Below, piece after piece: positions 44,091 through 55,674 of a DNA stretch of 64,000 bases. How positions within the stretch are numbered: position 1 is the first letter of the stretch; each line of letters starts with the position of its first letter. The notes beneath the pieces were generated by a model. It was not told the origin of the DNA, made no database searches, and worked only from the letters and a program-made list of their open reading frames with translations. Both the position numbers and the translations under genes were made by a program. The stretch is from Xiphophorus maculatus (Eukaryota > Chordata > Actinopteri > Cyprinodontiformes > Poeciliidae): NCBI RefSeq assembly GCF_002775205.1, contig NC_036454.1, positions 5,833,882 through 5,897,881 on the forward strand, written 5' to 3'.

Positions 44091-44367
44091 CAATATTCAA
44101 TCGAAGTATTTTGAATTTGATTTTAATTTAGATGACGAGAACATTTCAACGGTTGTTGAGTTCGCACAATTTGTCCTGCGGAGGCTACCATACCAAAACA
44201 CGGAAGTATTTCAACTTAAGGGTTTCCACTGAGGGCTAATTAGGGAAGCTAGCTCCAAAATGGGTTCTACGTTTATTTCGTGAGACAGATAAAGACTTTT
44301 TGTAATTTCTTTCTTTTTTTTTTTTTGTTCAGTCAGGGCCTTACCGAGAGGTCGTGTTGCTGTTAGG

Positions 44368-44464
44368 ATGGTCCAGAGTCTGTTCCGGTCGGGTTTTCTG
44401 GTGCGGGTCGGTCACACCGTGCTTACCTGGGTCGTAACCCTCATTCTGTTCCTGCACAACACAG
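44368..44464 (+). CDS. zdhhc12: zdhhc12 exon 1 (start codon)
   Basis: Encodes [20 protein letters not shown] and [12 protein letters not shown], the first membrane segment, ending G|gtgagt in phase 1. Confidence 0.93.
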
Positions 44465-47400
44465 GTGAGTTTATTTAAACCGTCAAAGTTTACCTGTACA
44501 GCAACGTCTCTGTCATAATAAAGATAAGTCAGACTAATTAGAGGCGTTTTAAGTTTTCCATCTTAGGTTATGTTAAATGAATAATTAAAAAATTCGCTGT
44601 TAAACAACAAACAAAGCATTTCAATTAAAAGAAAAAATGTGGATAACGATGATCAGACCAGGAAGGATCTCCTGTAGCAGTCAGTCTTGCAACGAATCTG
44701 AAAAAGCCTCTGACTGACAACTGCTGCTGTATGACAGTTTAATGACTGTTATGATAATGTAAAATATTCTGGATAAGATCGTCAGTATTAAGGTGTCAGT
44801 GTTACTTTTTTGTTGTTTTTACAATTTATTAAACAAAAAAAGTTGTCAAATTTTATGTAGAAAATGAATATGTAAATCATTGAAAATCTGAAAGACATTC
44901 AGTTTTAATTTTCTGTTTATTTGGGATCAATTGAAAATAATGGAGAAAATAAAATTCTCAGCAAGAACAAAATTTGAGTCATTTTCTTGAGTCATATTTT
45001 TTATTTCTAGCCAAGTTTAATAACTTAATAAAACGCAGATTTGGGTGCACCAAAGTCTTATTTTTGAGTAACATTTACTGTAAAATTAAAGATAATTTAA
45101 AAAGCATGCTTATTAAAAGACAAATATTCCGTGTTGTGCCTCACTTTTTCAATGTAAGAAGATGTGAATGTTCAATTTAAATATGTATATTTCTTGTACA
45201 ATGGTATTAGGGCCAATGCAGATAGGAATAAAAAAAAAAAGTAAATTTCCACCATAGAAGTCAGAAAATGTCTATAAAAACAAGAAAATTTCTAAGTGCC
45301 AAAAGTAAAAAGATAAGACTCAGAAACTTTGTGATTCATCTCAGAAATCTTCAAGAAAAAAACAACTCAACTCAAAAATTTAGAATTTGCGTGAATTCAG
45401 ATATTTTCTAGAAAAACATGTTTCAAAAGTCAATAATTTTCTACATGGACTTAAAGTCAAAAATGTTTGACTTTTGAAACTCATAAAATTTCTAAAAATT
45501 AAAAATTTTTTACTTTTGGTACTCTGAAGTTTCTAAGTTTGAAAAGAAAGGGAAAAAAACTAATTCAGAGATTAATTTAAAAAACTTTTGGGCAGAGATT
45601 TACTTTTTTTTTTTGTTTTGTTGGTAAAATAGCCCTAATATGCCGTTGTATTCTTGGTTTGCAGTCCACCACAGCGCAAAATGTGTTCCAGGTTTACTGA
45701 GCCAAACATCCTTAAACAAAAGAATTAAACATAAATATCATATTTATCCTTTTGGAAAGAGGTCAAAGGTCAAGTCTAACTCCGTCTCATGAAATAAATA
45801 AATGTGTGTGCAGATTTGCGGCGATGTGAGGAGCGAGGAGAGCTGCTGCTGCCCGCGCTGTTCTTCCTGCTGGTCCTGCTGTCGGTGCTTTTGTACTTCA
45901 CCGTCTCGTTAATGGATCCTGGGTTTGTCCTCACTGACACGTTTAAGGTAAGAATAAATTTAATAAAAATGTGTTAACTTACAAAATAAAAGCAGGCAGC
46001 GAGGATATAAATAGTGTTCACTGTTTGAGGCACAGTTTATCAGCTGAAAGGTCGCCGTGGGCCTGGGTGTCAGGTGTTGATCCACAACCGTCTGTTTTGT
46101 ATGCAGGGAGGTCAAGGGTCAGATGAAGAAATGGAGTTGATGATCCCTCAGCCGTCGACCCCTCGGCTGCGGCGCTGCGGGTTCTGCCTGCTGCAGGTAA
46201 CCGGCCCCCGCTGGCTCCAAAAACTTCTGATCCGGCTCTAAAACTTTCCGTCCAACTGACTTCACGTCCTGCTGGTTAATTCTGTTGGTTTATTCAAAGC
46301 CTTTTACTTTATCTTTGGGTTTTTGCTGCTTTTGTTCAGCTGGATTTTTATTTTTGTTTCACCTGGTTCCAATTCAGTAAAGAAATGCTATGTTGGTGCA
46401 TTATAAGTAATACAATCTTTTATTTTCTTATTTAAAAAAGAAACTGAATTGTTTATTTGCATCTTTTAATGTATTCCTAAAATTCTATAAAAATGCCTAA
46501 GAGGTTAAATAAAATATGAATAATGTGGCAATTTTTTTGTCCGATTAATCGTCTAATCATCAGAGTAATTGATTAATAAAATAATAAGTAGTAAATTTGT
46601 ATTTGTGAAACATTCCAAACAACATACATCATTTTGGTTGTAATGTGACAGAATGTGAAAAAGTTAAAGTTTGCCTTTGTCGTCCTAATGGAGTGACTGC
46701 ATGATTAATAAAATGGCGCGTTTGTCTTCCTGTGTGTGTCCTGAGCAGCAGCCAATGAGAGCGAAGCACTGTAAGACGTGCAAACACTGCGTGCGGCGCT
46801 TCGACCATCACTGCCCCTGGATCGAGAACTGCGTCGGAGAGAGGAACCACCGCTGGTTCGTGGTCTACCTGCTGGTCCAGCTGCTGGCGCTGCTCTGGGC
46901 CCTTCACATCGCTCTGTACGTCTGCATGTTTTCAGATATGTCTGGTTGTGTAGTTGCAGATATATTTGCTATGACAGCATGTTAGGGTCAATGTAGATAG
47001 GGGTCGGGGGAGGACATTTCCACCAAAAAACTCAAATTAAGTTTTGAGATTAAAAATCTTCCAGAAAAAACGAGGGAATTTCAGTTTGAAAAGTTGAAAA
47101 TTTGCAAGAAAAAAACCCCCAGAGAAATTAGAAATTTTCTAAAGAAAACAAGGACATTTCTGAGTTTTCACTTTTCATGTAAAAATTTGCTAGATCTGAA
47201 ATTTTGACATTAAACTTAGAAGGTTTCTTGAAGAAACTTGGGAATTTTAGTTTTAAAACTCAGAAATTTGGGGGGGGGGGGGGGGGGGGGAACAAGAAAA
47301 TATCAGTTTGAAAGGTCAAAAATTTGCTAGTCAAAAACAAAAATTGGGGGATTAATGTCAGAAATTTTCTTTAAAAAAAAACTTGGAAATTTTCTGAGTT

Positions 47401-49988
47401 TCACAACTCGAAAATGTTTGACTTTTCAAACTAAGAAACTTCTCACACTTGGAAATTTTCTGAATTTGAAAAGTCAGAAATATTTTCAAGCTCAATTTTT
47501 TGTAGAAAATATCTGAGATTAACCGCAAAATTTGAGAGATTTTCTTTGCAGAAATGTACTGTTTTATAAAATCTACCATGGCTCTAAAACAGTTTGCAGA
47601 CATTTTAATGTGTGAGTGTAAACGCTGAGTGGGGGGCGTAGACAGCAGCAGGTCATTTGGATTTAAAGTGGCAGAGGGCCTAAAACATCTCATTCTGAAA
47701 GTAGCTCAAAATATGCAGAACTGAGCAGATTAAGATCCACTTATCTAAGAAGGATTTTGTTAAAAAATGTAACGAACATGTTTTGTGATGTCCTAACATG
47801 TTGAAGGAAACACAGGAGGTGACCGTTAAGGATGAGTGAGGGAAGCTGTGTGGTTTAATCGCTCTGCGTCCTGCTGAGTTAGGTAACTTGTGTTGATCTT
47901 TAGAGAAAGCAGGTTATGTAAGAGAAAGCTGCAATGTGTTGTTCACTTTGAACAATCATGGGATCTGCATGTCAAAGATCGAAGTGAAGCTTTTCAGCTG
48001 AACGACCAGGAGAGCTTTAAAGCCTCATTCGAATAATTTTTTATCTCATTTTAATTTTATTAAGCTCATTCTGCTGCTGTTTATTTGTTATAATTATAAA
48101 AAAAAAAAGCACTTTGAAGTTTAAAAAAACTAAATGTGCTCAGATGTTTAAGTCAGAACAATTAAAAATGACTAAACAGTCGAGGATAAAATCTTTGAGA
48201 GAATATAATCACCAGCAGGCCAAGAGTTGCATAAAGTGAAGGCTGTAAAAACACAATATCTTATCGTATTTATGAAATCGATTTGAGTTTCAATTAAACG
48301 TTTTAAAAGTTCTTAATTTCTTTAAAAACAAAGACACGTACACATTTTTTCCCTCAGTGTCTCAACTTAAATCAGACCTGATTTGTTCTGTTTTAGCTTA
48401 GTTAGATTTAACAAAATTATTTATATTTCCCAAGTGACTGCAAAATTTAATGAGAAATTTTATTTTAGAGATTTTTATTTTTTGGAACTTTCTGGGACCA
48501 GTCAGGTGTAGAGGGAATGTGAGAGACATTTAAAATTGTGTTAGATTTTAGTTTACCTTAGAATACTAACACAAGATCATACTAATAACAGTAATAAGTG
48601 ATATAAAATAGTGAACTGAAACTGTCTTTTTTAGTTCATTTGCATTGCTTTTATTTCCCAAGTGGTGCTGGAAAAGTTTGAAAACTTGAAAATGGTTGAA
48701 AAGTGTTTAAATTTTACGGTGGGAAAAGTGAACAAACTGTTTTTAGAATCATCTGCTAGATTAAAATCACTGGGAAATCTGAACCTGGAGCAGAAGACAG
48801 AGGAGATCTGATTAATCAGCCCTGACTGATACCTGAGTGCATTACATAAGACAAAGTAAACAACCTTTGGGTCTCTTTATCTAAGACGTCTTGAAGGAAG
48901 CCGAATCTCCAAACTGTAAGATACGGATAATTTAAAGCAGATTATATTCAAAACAGCTCTGCTTATTCAAATCTCGCTTCACAAGCTGCGTTTATATCAA
49001 CCATAAAATTGCACAAGTGGAAGTCTTAACTTAACTTAGGTCTTAGGCTTAACTTGCCAATTTCTGAAAAACTCACTCAAATATTTTGGACTTTTCAAAC
49101 TCAGAAATTTACTTGTTTTTTTCTAGGAAATTTCTGAGATTAAAACTGAGATTTCTGAGTTTTTTTCTTGCAAATTTTCGACTTTTAAACAAGAAAGTTT
49201 GTTGTTTTTTCTGGAAAATTACATATATTTGTCTTGCAAAATATTTTGCAAGAACATTAAGAAAAAGAAGAACATTTCTAGGCATTTCTAACATTTCTTT
49301 CCTTGTTTTTTTTTTTTTTTTTTTAGAAAGATTTCTGAGATTTAATCTCAAAATTGGAGTAATTTTCTAACAAATTTTAGACATTTCCTTGTTTTTTCTG
49401 AAAATGTTCAGATTTTTTTCTCTCAAATTACTGAATGTTCACACTCAAAAATATCCTTATTCTTTGTATAAAGTTTGAGATTAAACTCTAAATTAAAAAA
49501 TTTTTTCTCACAAATTTGAACATTTTTAAACCCAGATATTTCCTTGTTTTTTCTAGAAAGTTTCTTACAATTTCTTAGTTTGTTTTTAGCAGAAATTTGC
49601 TCTTTTTGTCTGTTTTCTGTCTTCTATGTCCCTAACTTGTATTTTTTTGTTGCTTTTCTGTCCCAGCTCGGGGATTTCTCCCGGCTTGACGTGGGATCTG
49701 TGGTTCCGAGCGAACGGCTTCCTGCTGGCGGCGCTCGCCGTGGTCGGGGTTTTCTCCGGCGTCATGCTGCTGCTGCTGGGCTGCCACCTCTACCTCGTTT
49801 CCATCAACTGCACCACCTGGGAGTTCATGTCCCGCCACAGGATCTCCTACCTGAAGAACTGCGGCGGCGAGGAGAACCCGTTCGACCGCGGCGTTTTCTG
49901 CAACCTCTGGGATTTTTTCTGCATCTGCAGGACGGTGATGTGGGAGCAGGTCTACCAGAAAAACGCCACAGAACTCAACGAATTTTAA
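44368..49988 (+). CDS. zdhhc12: zdhhc12, DHHC palmitoyltransferase (complete, 5 exons)
   Basis: Exons 44368-44464, 45814-45947, 46107-46196, 46749-46915 and 49667-49988 join to 810 nt, 269 residues (human ZDHHC12 has 267). Four membrane segments are visible at about 10-30, 42-63, 140-162 and 178-206. The cysteine-rich domain begins with [17 protein letters not shown] and contains HCPW with the active-site DHHC at residues 126-129 (Cys129). The TTWE motif is at 212-215 and NPFDRG with a following asparagine, the PaCCT-like motif, at 233-242. The enzyme transfers palmitate to protein cysteines; human ZDHHC12 is Golgi/ER-located and acts on gephyrin, among others. The head [17 protein letters not shown] is diagnostic for ZDHHC12. 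It converges on the pkn3-like gene, as in mammals. The ATG choice fits the family start. Confidence 0.95.
45197..45650. mobile_element. TIR element, ATTAGGGCCA family, with 6-bp target duplication
   Basis: The left end TACAATGGTATTAGGGCCAA is the inverted repeat of the right end AGCCCTAATATGCCGTTGTA. TTCTTG flanks both sides (45191-45196, 45651-45656). The 454-bp interior is a degenerate array of AGAAATTT and TTGAAA words with no ORF. It lies in zdhhc12 intron 1. Confidence 0.8.
45814..45947 (+). CDS. zdhhc12: zdhhc12 exon 2
   Basis: Encodes [18 protein letters not shown] and the second membrane segment, to [14 protein letters not shown]. The DPG motif after TM2 is a DHHC-family signature. 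Flanked by gtgtgcag and gtaaga. Confidence 0.94.
46107..46196 (+). CDS. zdhhc12: zdhhc12 exon 3
   Basis: Encodes an acidic cytosolic stretch, [17 protein letters not shown], then [11 protein letters not shown], the first zinc-ligand cysteines. Flanked by tatgcag and gtaacc. Confidence 0.93.
46749..46915 (+). CDS. zdhhc12: zdhhc12 exon 4 (DHHC active site)
   Basis: Encodes [18 protein letters not shown] then [16 protein letters not shown] and TM3. The donor is CT|gtacgt. The frame stays open into the intron for 23 codons, but the splice junction with exon 5 restores the family sequence LSGIS. Confidence 0.95.
46970..47591. mobile_element. TIR element, ATTAGGGCCA family, in zdhhc12 intron 4
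   Basis: The left end TATGACAGCATGTTAGGGTC then AATGTAGATAGG matches the 45197 copy, and the right end near CATGGCTCTAAAACA is decayed. Possible duplication ATTTGC/GTTTGC. The interior is a degenerate array of AAATTTTCTGAG-like words and includes a 21-base G run. Confidence 0.65.
47270..47290 (+). repeat. Homopolymer G run (21 bases)
   Basis: An uninterrupted run of G inside the transposon at 46970-47591. Long poly-G is rare in an AT-rich genome and can form G-quadruplexes or reflect slippage. Confidence 0.9.
49060..49641. mobile_element. TIR element, ATTAGGGCCA family, partial, beside zdhhc12 exon 5
   Basis: The interior repeats TTTCTGAGATTAAAA, CAAATTTTAGAC and CTTGTTTTTTCT words, as in the 1283 and 46970 copies. 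The right end TATGTCCCTAACTTGTA corresponds to the inverted end GGCCCTAAT...GTA. No clear left end is seen. Exon 5 starts 26 bases after it. Confidence 0.55.
49667..49988 (+). CDS. zdhhc12: zdhhc12 exon 5 (TTxE, stop codon)
   Basis: Encodes TM4, [37 protein letters not shown] and the end [11 protein letters not shown]. The acceptor tctgtcccag is 25 bases downstream of a transposon end. Confidence 0.95.
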
Positions 49989-50121
49989 AAAGAAGGAAAT
50001 ATTGACTTTTTGCAGGAATATTTTAGTTATTTTTGTTATAAATTTCTTTTCCAAGGAGCCAAATTTTCTATTTATTATTCAAAGGGTTCTGAAAATGAGC
50101 AAACAGGCAGCAAAAATTTAA

Positions 50122-50127
50122 AATAAA
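50122..50127 (+). terminator. zdhhc12: zdhhc12 polyadenylation signal (AATAAA)
   Basis: AATAAA about 135 bases after the stop codon in an A-rich context; the first canonical hexamer downstream. Confidence 0.5.
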
Positions 50128-50644
50128 AATTAAAAAGTTTTAGAAAACTGTTGATTAAAATCACTTTAGGAAGTTACAAGCAAAGCGTTACTGCAAAAAC
50201 TCAAAGTATTACGGGTCTATTCTACTACAAATATGTTAAAATAAGACAAAACTAACTTAAAAGTAACTTTTCAGCAAGATATAGGAGCTTATGTGTAAGT
50301 CAAACAGTAAAATTGTTTATTGAGACCATTTTCAAGTAACACAATAATAATGCAAGTTTGTCCTTTTAAAGATAAAAAAAACTTTTTTGTCAAGAACATT
50401 TTACACAAGAATTGGAAAATATTTTAAATATTCAGAAAAAAATACAAATAAATGACCAAAAACATTAATTGAATAGATTATGAAGTTTGTAAACAAAATA
50501 TTCCTTCAAAAAAACTCAGATTAAGCCTCAGAATGGAAATTATTGAGCTCCTTTTAATTTAACATGCCACTAATTGTTTATTGCATAATATTTAAAATAT
50601 CTTCCAGATCAAGTTTTAAGTGTACTTTAAAAAAATTAAGTTTA

Positions 50645-50805
50645 TTAATCTTTGAGAGTGCGAGCTTGCATTATTACGCCATTATCTACATGTTAAAAAT
50701 GGCCTCAAAACATCAATATTATTGTGTAATAATTTCTAAATTGTCCCAATAATTTCTGGGACAATTTATCGTCCAGTACAATTTATTATTGTGACAGACC
50801 TCATT
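50645..50805 (-). mobile_element. hAT-like element terminal fragment
   Basis: Shares GCATTATTACGCCATTA, CATCAATATTATTG, ATTTATCGTCCAGTA and the end TGTGACAGACCT with 18130-18275. It includes a local inverted repeat, AATTGTCCCAATAATTTCTG followed by GGACAATT. Confidence 0.55.
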
Positions 50806-51939
50806 ATAGCTAAAATAAGACGTTCTTACAATATTCCTTATAATATGGCACAAAATTTCTTATTTCACTCGTAGATTATTTCACTTAGTACTTTTCATCA
50901 ATATTACTGACTTATAACTAACCCCTGTATCTTGCTGAAAAGTTACTTGTAAGTTATTTTTGTCTTATTTCAAGTGTACTAACATATTTGCACTAGAAAT
51001 TAGACCAAAAATACTTTGGTAATATTTTGTGTTTTTGCAGTACTGACTTCTTAAATGCCCAATGACTCAAGTATTTCTGTGCAGTATTATTGATTTTAAA
51101 AAAGCAACTTTAAAGCTTTAAATTTATTGTGTGTAATTGTTGAAAAAAAACCCAAAACGTCTCGTTTTTGTTTTCATCTAATCAAAACCAAGTTTAATGT
51201 CGAGACCTTTTCCTGTATTTACAGTCGATTTCAGGAAACTGTGTGTCTGTACGGGTGATTTGACGTCAAAACGTGTATTTTATAAACACAGCTAATAATC
51301 TGATCGACTTTTGGTTCTTCAGAGCGTTATTTTTTAACATTTTTTCTGTGAAAAAACAGATTATTGGCTTGAGAAAAGCTCCTTATTTTACTCAGGTCTG
51401 CCCAACACTACAGCACTAAATGCCTTTAAAGCTCCAACTGCTTGTGTTAGTAATTTATTTTTTAACTGTTTCACATGAAAACAAAGAGGCGGACATGTTT
51501 TTTTTTACTGTACTGATTTGTTTTGTATTTATTAATTACATTAAAACACATTTGATATGCATGTTGAGCTCGAGTACATCTGTACAGACGGACATTCCTA
51601 TTCAGGATGCTTCACTGACATTTAAATACATTTCTGACAAACATATACAACATGTAATATTCAGCAGCGGCAGCTTAAAGTGCTACAACAGTTTCCTAAA
51701 TGTTTCGCTACAGATTCCTACGTCAGCTGAACCAAACAGCCAAAATATCGACTTTCAGAGGAATAAAAGATGTGGAGGTTTTGGTTCAAAGCAGATGATT
51801 CCTTAAAGAGAACCGCTAACGGATGAAAAGGATAATATTCGGAAAACTTTAATCCGATTTTTGATTTTCAGGGATAATTTCCGGAGTTAATATAAACTGA
51901 CGCGGTTTTGTGCAAATTTAATTTAGTAGCATGAAAACA

Positions 51940-52300
51940 AGTTGAAAATATTAGGGCCATCCTAAAAAACAAATTAAAAAATAAGATTAAGAGAATAAAC
52001 TCGCATGAGAAAGTCAGTAATATGAGAAAAAAGTCGGGTTACAAGAATAAAGTCGTATTACGAGAATAAAATTGTACAAAAATAGTCATAATGTTACGAT
52101 AAACTCGTACAAAATTAAAGTCATAATATTGTAAAAATAAAGTAGTAATGTTAGAAGAATGTAGTCGAAATAATACGAGAAAAAAGTCATTATCGGAATA
52201 AAGTTGAAAAATTACAACTTTATTCTCATAATATTACGATTTAATTCTCGCAGTTTAATTTTTAAACTTTTCTTAGCATGGCCCTAATACTCCATCATGG
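51940..52300. mobile_element. TIR element, ATTAGGGCCA family, with AATAAAGTC array interior
   Basis: Left ATATTAGGGCCATCCTAA and right TTAGCATGGCCCTAATACTC are inverted. The interior is a degenerate array whose unit of about 20 bases contains GAGAATAAAGTCGTAATATTA in one orientation on the left and its complement near the right end. Confidence 0.75.
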
Positions 52301-52976
52301 AAAAAGACAAAAAAATAAATGTTATTCTGGCTCTTTTTTGTACATTTTATGCTCTATTCCAGATTGGCGAGACAAAGCTGAAGCAGCAGCAGGGATTAGG
52401 AACAATCCTTCGGTCTTCCTGACAATTTTGAGTTCTAGGTTTAACGGCTTTGTTCTACCTCAGTCCAGTCGGCTTTCTGTTACTCCTTAAACGTCACAAC
52501 ACTGAATAATTGTTGGGAATTTTAGGTTTTCCAATATTTTTGTTGTTAATTTTTTAAAGCTAAATTTTTGGGTTTTTTTGTGTCAGGAAAAATAGGAGAA
52601 GCCATGATTGTTGTAAATTTCACATGTTTGAAATGGAAATGAAAAGTAAAATAATTGTATTTGTGTCGGCAGTTAAGAATTTATCAATAATTTTTAGACA
52701 AATTACAATCCAGCAGGATTCCAGATGCCATGCATAAAATGTCAAAAATCAACACTGACTGTTGGACTTTTGATAGATGGAGTTAACTTTTCTAGACTTT
52801 TGATATCAAGTATTTGTCAGTTTTTGTTTTTCCTTATGGAAAACTTTTGACTTTTTTGTCCATTTCTTGTCAATGAACGTGTATTTTGGCAATAATCTGG
52901 GTTTAAATGTTGACAATTTGAGCTGTTAGTCAAGTGGAAGAATTAAAAATTTTAGTTAAAATTATTATTATTTTAA

Positions 52977-53516
52977 GGAATCCCATTGCTGCCACCTAAG
53001 AGAATATAAAAGCCCAACAGAAAGTTGTAATTATAAGCTTTAAAGTTATAATCACAATAATAAAAGTAATAATTTATAGTTTTAAAGTCCTATTCATCAG
53101 AGTAAGAAATAATTTTGAGTTTTAACGTCATAATCCAAATAACAGGAAATAATTAAAATTTGTACTGTCATAATTTTGAGCTTTAATGTTATAAACCAAA
53201 CAACATGTAAATTTTCAGTTTCATTGTCATAATTTCACCTTTAACAGTCATAATTATGACAACAAAATCATAATTTCAAGCTTTAAAGTTATAATCATGA
53301 GAATAAAAGTAATAATCCTACTTTTAATTATTACTTAGCAATAAGTAACAATTTTCAGTTTTAATGTCACAATTTCGAGTTTTAAAGTCATAACCACAAT
53401 AATAAAAGTCATAATCCATGTGAATTATCAAGACAATTAAGTTTTTTTGTTGTTGTTATAAAGCCATCTTTAAAGTTTGTCTCTACCAAGACCTTCTATG
53501 GCAGGAATAGGCTTCC
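52977..53516. mobile_element. TIR element with array interior, second family
   Basis: The left end GGAATCCCATTGCTGCCACC (52977) and the right end GGCAGGAATAGGCTTCC (to 53516) form 24-bp imperfect inverted repeats. The 490-bp interior is a degenerate tandem array of about 50-60-base units containing GTCATAATTTTGAGTTTTAA and AATAAAAGTAATAAT. No ORF. Confidence 0.7.
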
Positions 53517-55674
53517 ATAGGATTTTGTTAATGTAGCGAATCAAAACGTAAAAGTCAGTTGCTGGTTAAAGTGCTTTTGGTGCTTTAAACCTTTTGTATT
53601 TTGACCAAACAGAAATGATTTCATCAATGTCTCATGAACTAATATAAAAACAAAAGAACTAAATGTAAAGCTGAAACTTTTGTTTTGAAAATATGTTGCA
53701 TTTAAAGAAAAATATCAGCATTCTTCCCCTTTTACACCCTTCATTGTTTCTTTTTTTCTTACCAATCCAAACTCAGTAGGACAGCATTTTACTTGCAAAA
53801 ATAAATATGCAGACATTTAGCTACAGCTATGGCTATAATATATTATCTATGGCTTCTTTTGTAACGCTAGCTATTACAGGATCTCTGGTGCACAAGCTAA
53901 CCATGGCGTTGTAGCAAAAACATAAACCAGACGGTTTGGAAGGGACTGATATGTTACGACTCGTCTCTGCTACAGTTAATATGTGAAATATATTTACTAA
54001 ACATTTGAAATCACACATTGGGTTAGCTTGTTTATTCCTCAAGGCAGTGAGCAAAGCCTTTCACAGTGATGCATAGAAACGGCTGCAGAAGGTCCCCATA
54101 AAGGTTAATTACTGTAAATAACTAAAGATAATAAGCAAAGGCCACAAAGCATCTAAATCTGTCTTAAAAGGCCTTACCTGGCTGGTTTGGTATTAATAAA
54201 TGTGACTCATTTATTTACATTAGATATATAAATTAATATATTGAATATATTGTATATTTAATGTTTCAATTGTAGTGAAATTTTGTAACCCTGTGACGAT
54301 AAGACAGCCATGTGAGTCACAAAGTGTAGCTCTTAGCCTAAAGATATGTCAAATATTCAATAGTTTTAAACACGTTGCACAATTGATTTGAGCAAAAAAA
54401 CCTGATTATTTACCCCTTGGAACACTAAAATTAGCAATAATTTACAACTAAGTTAGAATATAAGTATTTATATTTTACAAATTTGAATTTATTTTATGTT
54501 TTGATTGGGATTATTTTGGAGTAAATATGAAGATAAAATATGTGTTTTACAGCCGTGGTCTACCTCAGTGAATCAAAGCTAAGCTAACAGCTTCTCATAG
54601 TCAAGCTAGCACTCATTGGACTTTCCACAATGACTCTTAATAACAAAGAAACAATATAGATTTTAAATGTAGGCATTATAACAAATGCGGGTTTTAGCTG
54701 TTTTAAAATAGCATTGAATTTCCACAACACGATATCGCTACAAGTACCAGTAGGTCTAATAGTTTTTAAAAACATTTGTTAGCATCGTAAAGATAGATAG
54801 GCCAATTTTAAGTCAAAACAGCTGAATAATGCGTCCCACCAGGTCAGGATTTAGGATTAGCTTTAGTTTTAGGATTATAATTCAGTACATTCCACTGGCG
54901 GAACATTATTTGGGGATATTCCAGCATAATTATGCATCTTATCTGCAACTTTCTTCTTTATGTAGCAAGAAGAGTGAGTGAGTGAACATTTTCAACACAT
55001 CTTTAGTAAAAACGTGTTGCGTCTCCACAGTTATTTAGAACATGTTTTTGTTCTTGTTAGACTAATCTAGAAAAATAAACTAAAAATTTTTTACAAAATA
55101 TTAAATAATGTAATATTTTCTTCAAGCATCCAATGTATTCAATTAGAGCGGATATGTTTTACAGAAACAACGCTAAGCTAGAGGCATAAAGTGACCAACG
55201 TGTTAGCTTACTTTGTGATTACAAAGTTGGATCATAGTTTAAACCTCCACACAGGTGATGATAATGTCCACCAGCATGTACTCTGCTTGGCTAAAAATAA
55301 TTAACTGTTTACCTCATCGACAGCTAGCTGTTGACTGCGCACCCACTGAGCGTTTTCTCATCGATAGCTTTGTCTTGTCTGTAAATGACTGAGCCGCTTC
55401 ATTCAAAGATGCTGTCAACACTGGGACAGGAGACTTTCTTTAAATGTGATCCGGTGAGATTTAAACTGATTTAAAAGATGAAAGTCCTGCTTGTCAAAAC
55501 AGATCAATACCACTTTCAGTTGCGCTATGCCTAATTTATCTTCTACAATCAGTCATTGAGGTCTAAATGGTGTAACAATCAAGAGCAAACAGAGGTTACC
55601 AGAGTCTAAAGTGAGGCTTTGTAAAGGGCTGATAGTGAGGATTAACTTTACACCATTTCACTGAAATATTGACC

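Larger units (their letters stand above)
41916..44367. other. Spacer between slc25a25 and zdhhc12
   Basis: No independent gene. It holds an uncertain hAT-like stretch (42290-42670), an inverted hAT-like fragment (43405-43620) and a LINE remnant (43690-44090). The last 270 bases would contain the zdhhc12 promoter and 5' UTR; no TATA box or motif cluster stands out. A T-rich tract and ttgttcag at 44310-44334 might be a 5' UTR acceptor. Confidence 0.5.
44465..49666. other. zdhhc12 introns: remaining contents
   Basis: Intron 1 holds the TIR element at 45197-45650. Intron 3 (46197-46748) shows nothing. Intron 4 (46916-49666) holds two elements of the same family, with about 1.5 kb of unremarkable AT-rich DNA between them. 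Confidence 0.6.
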
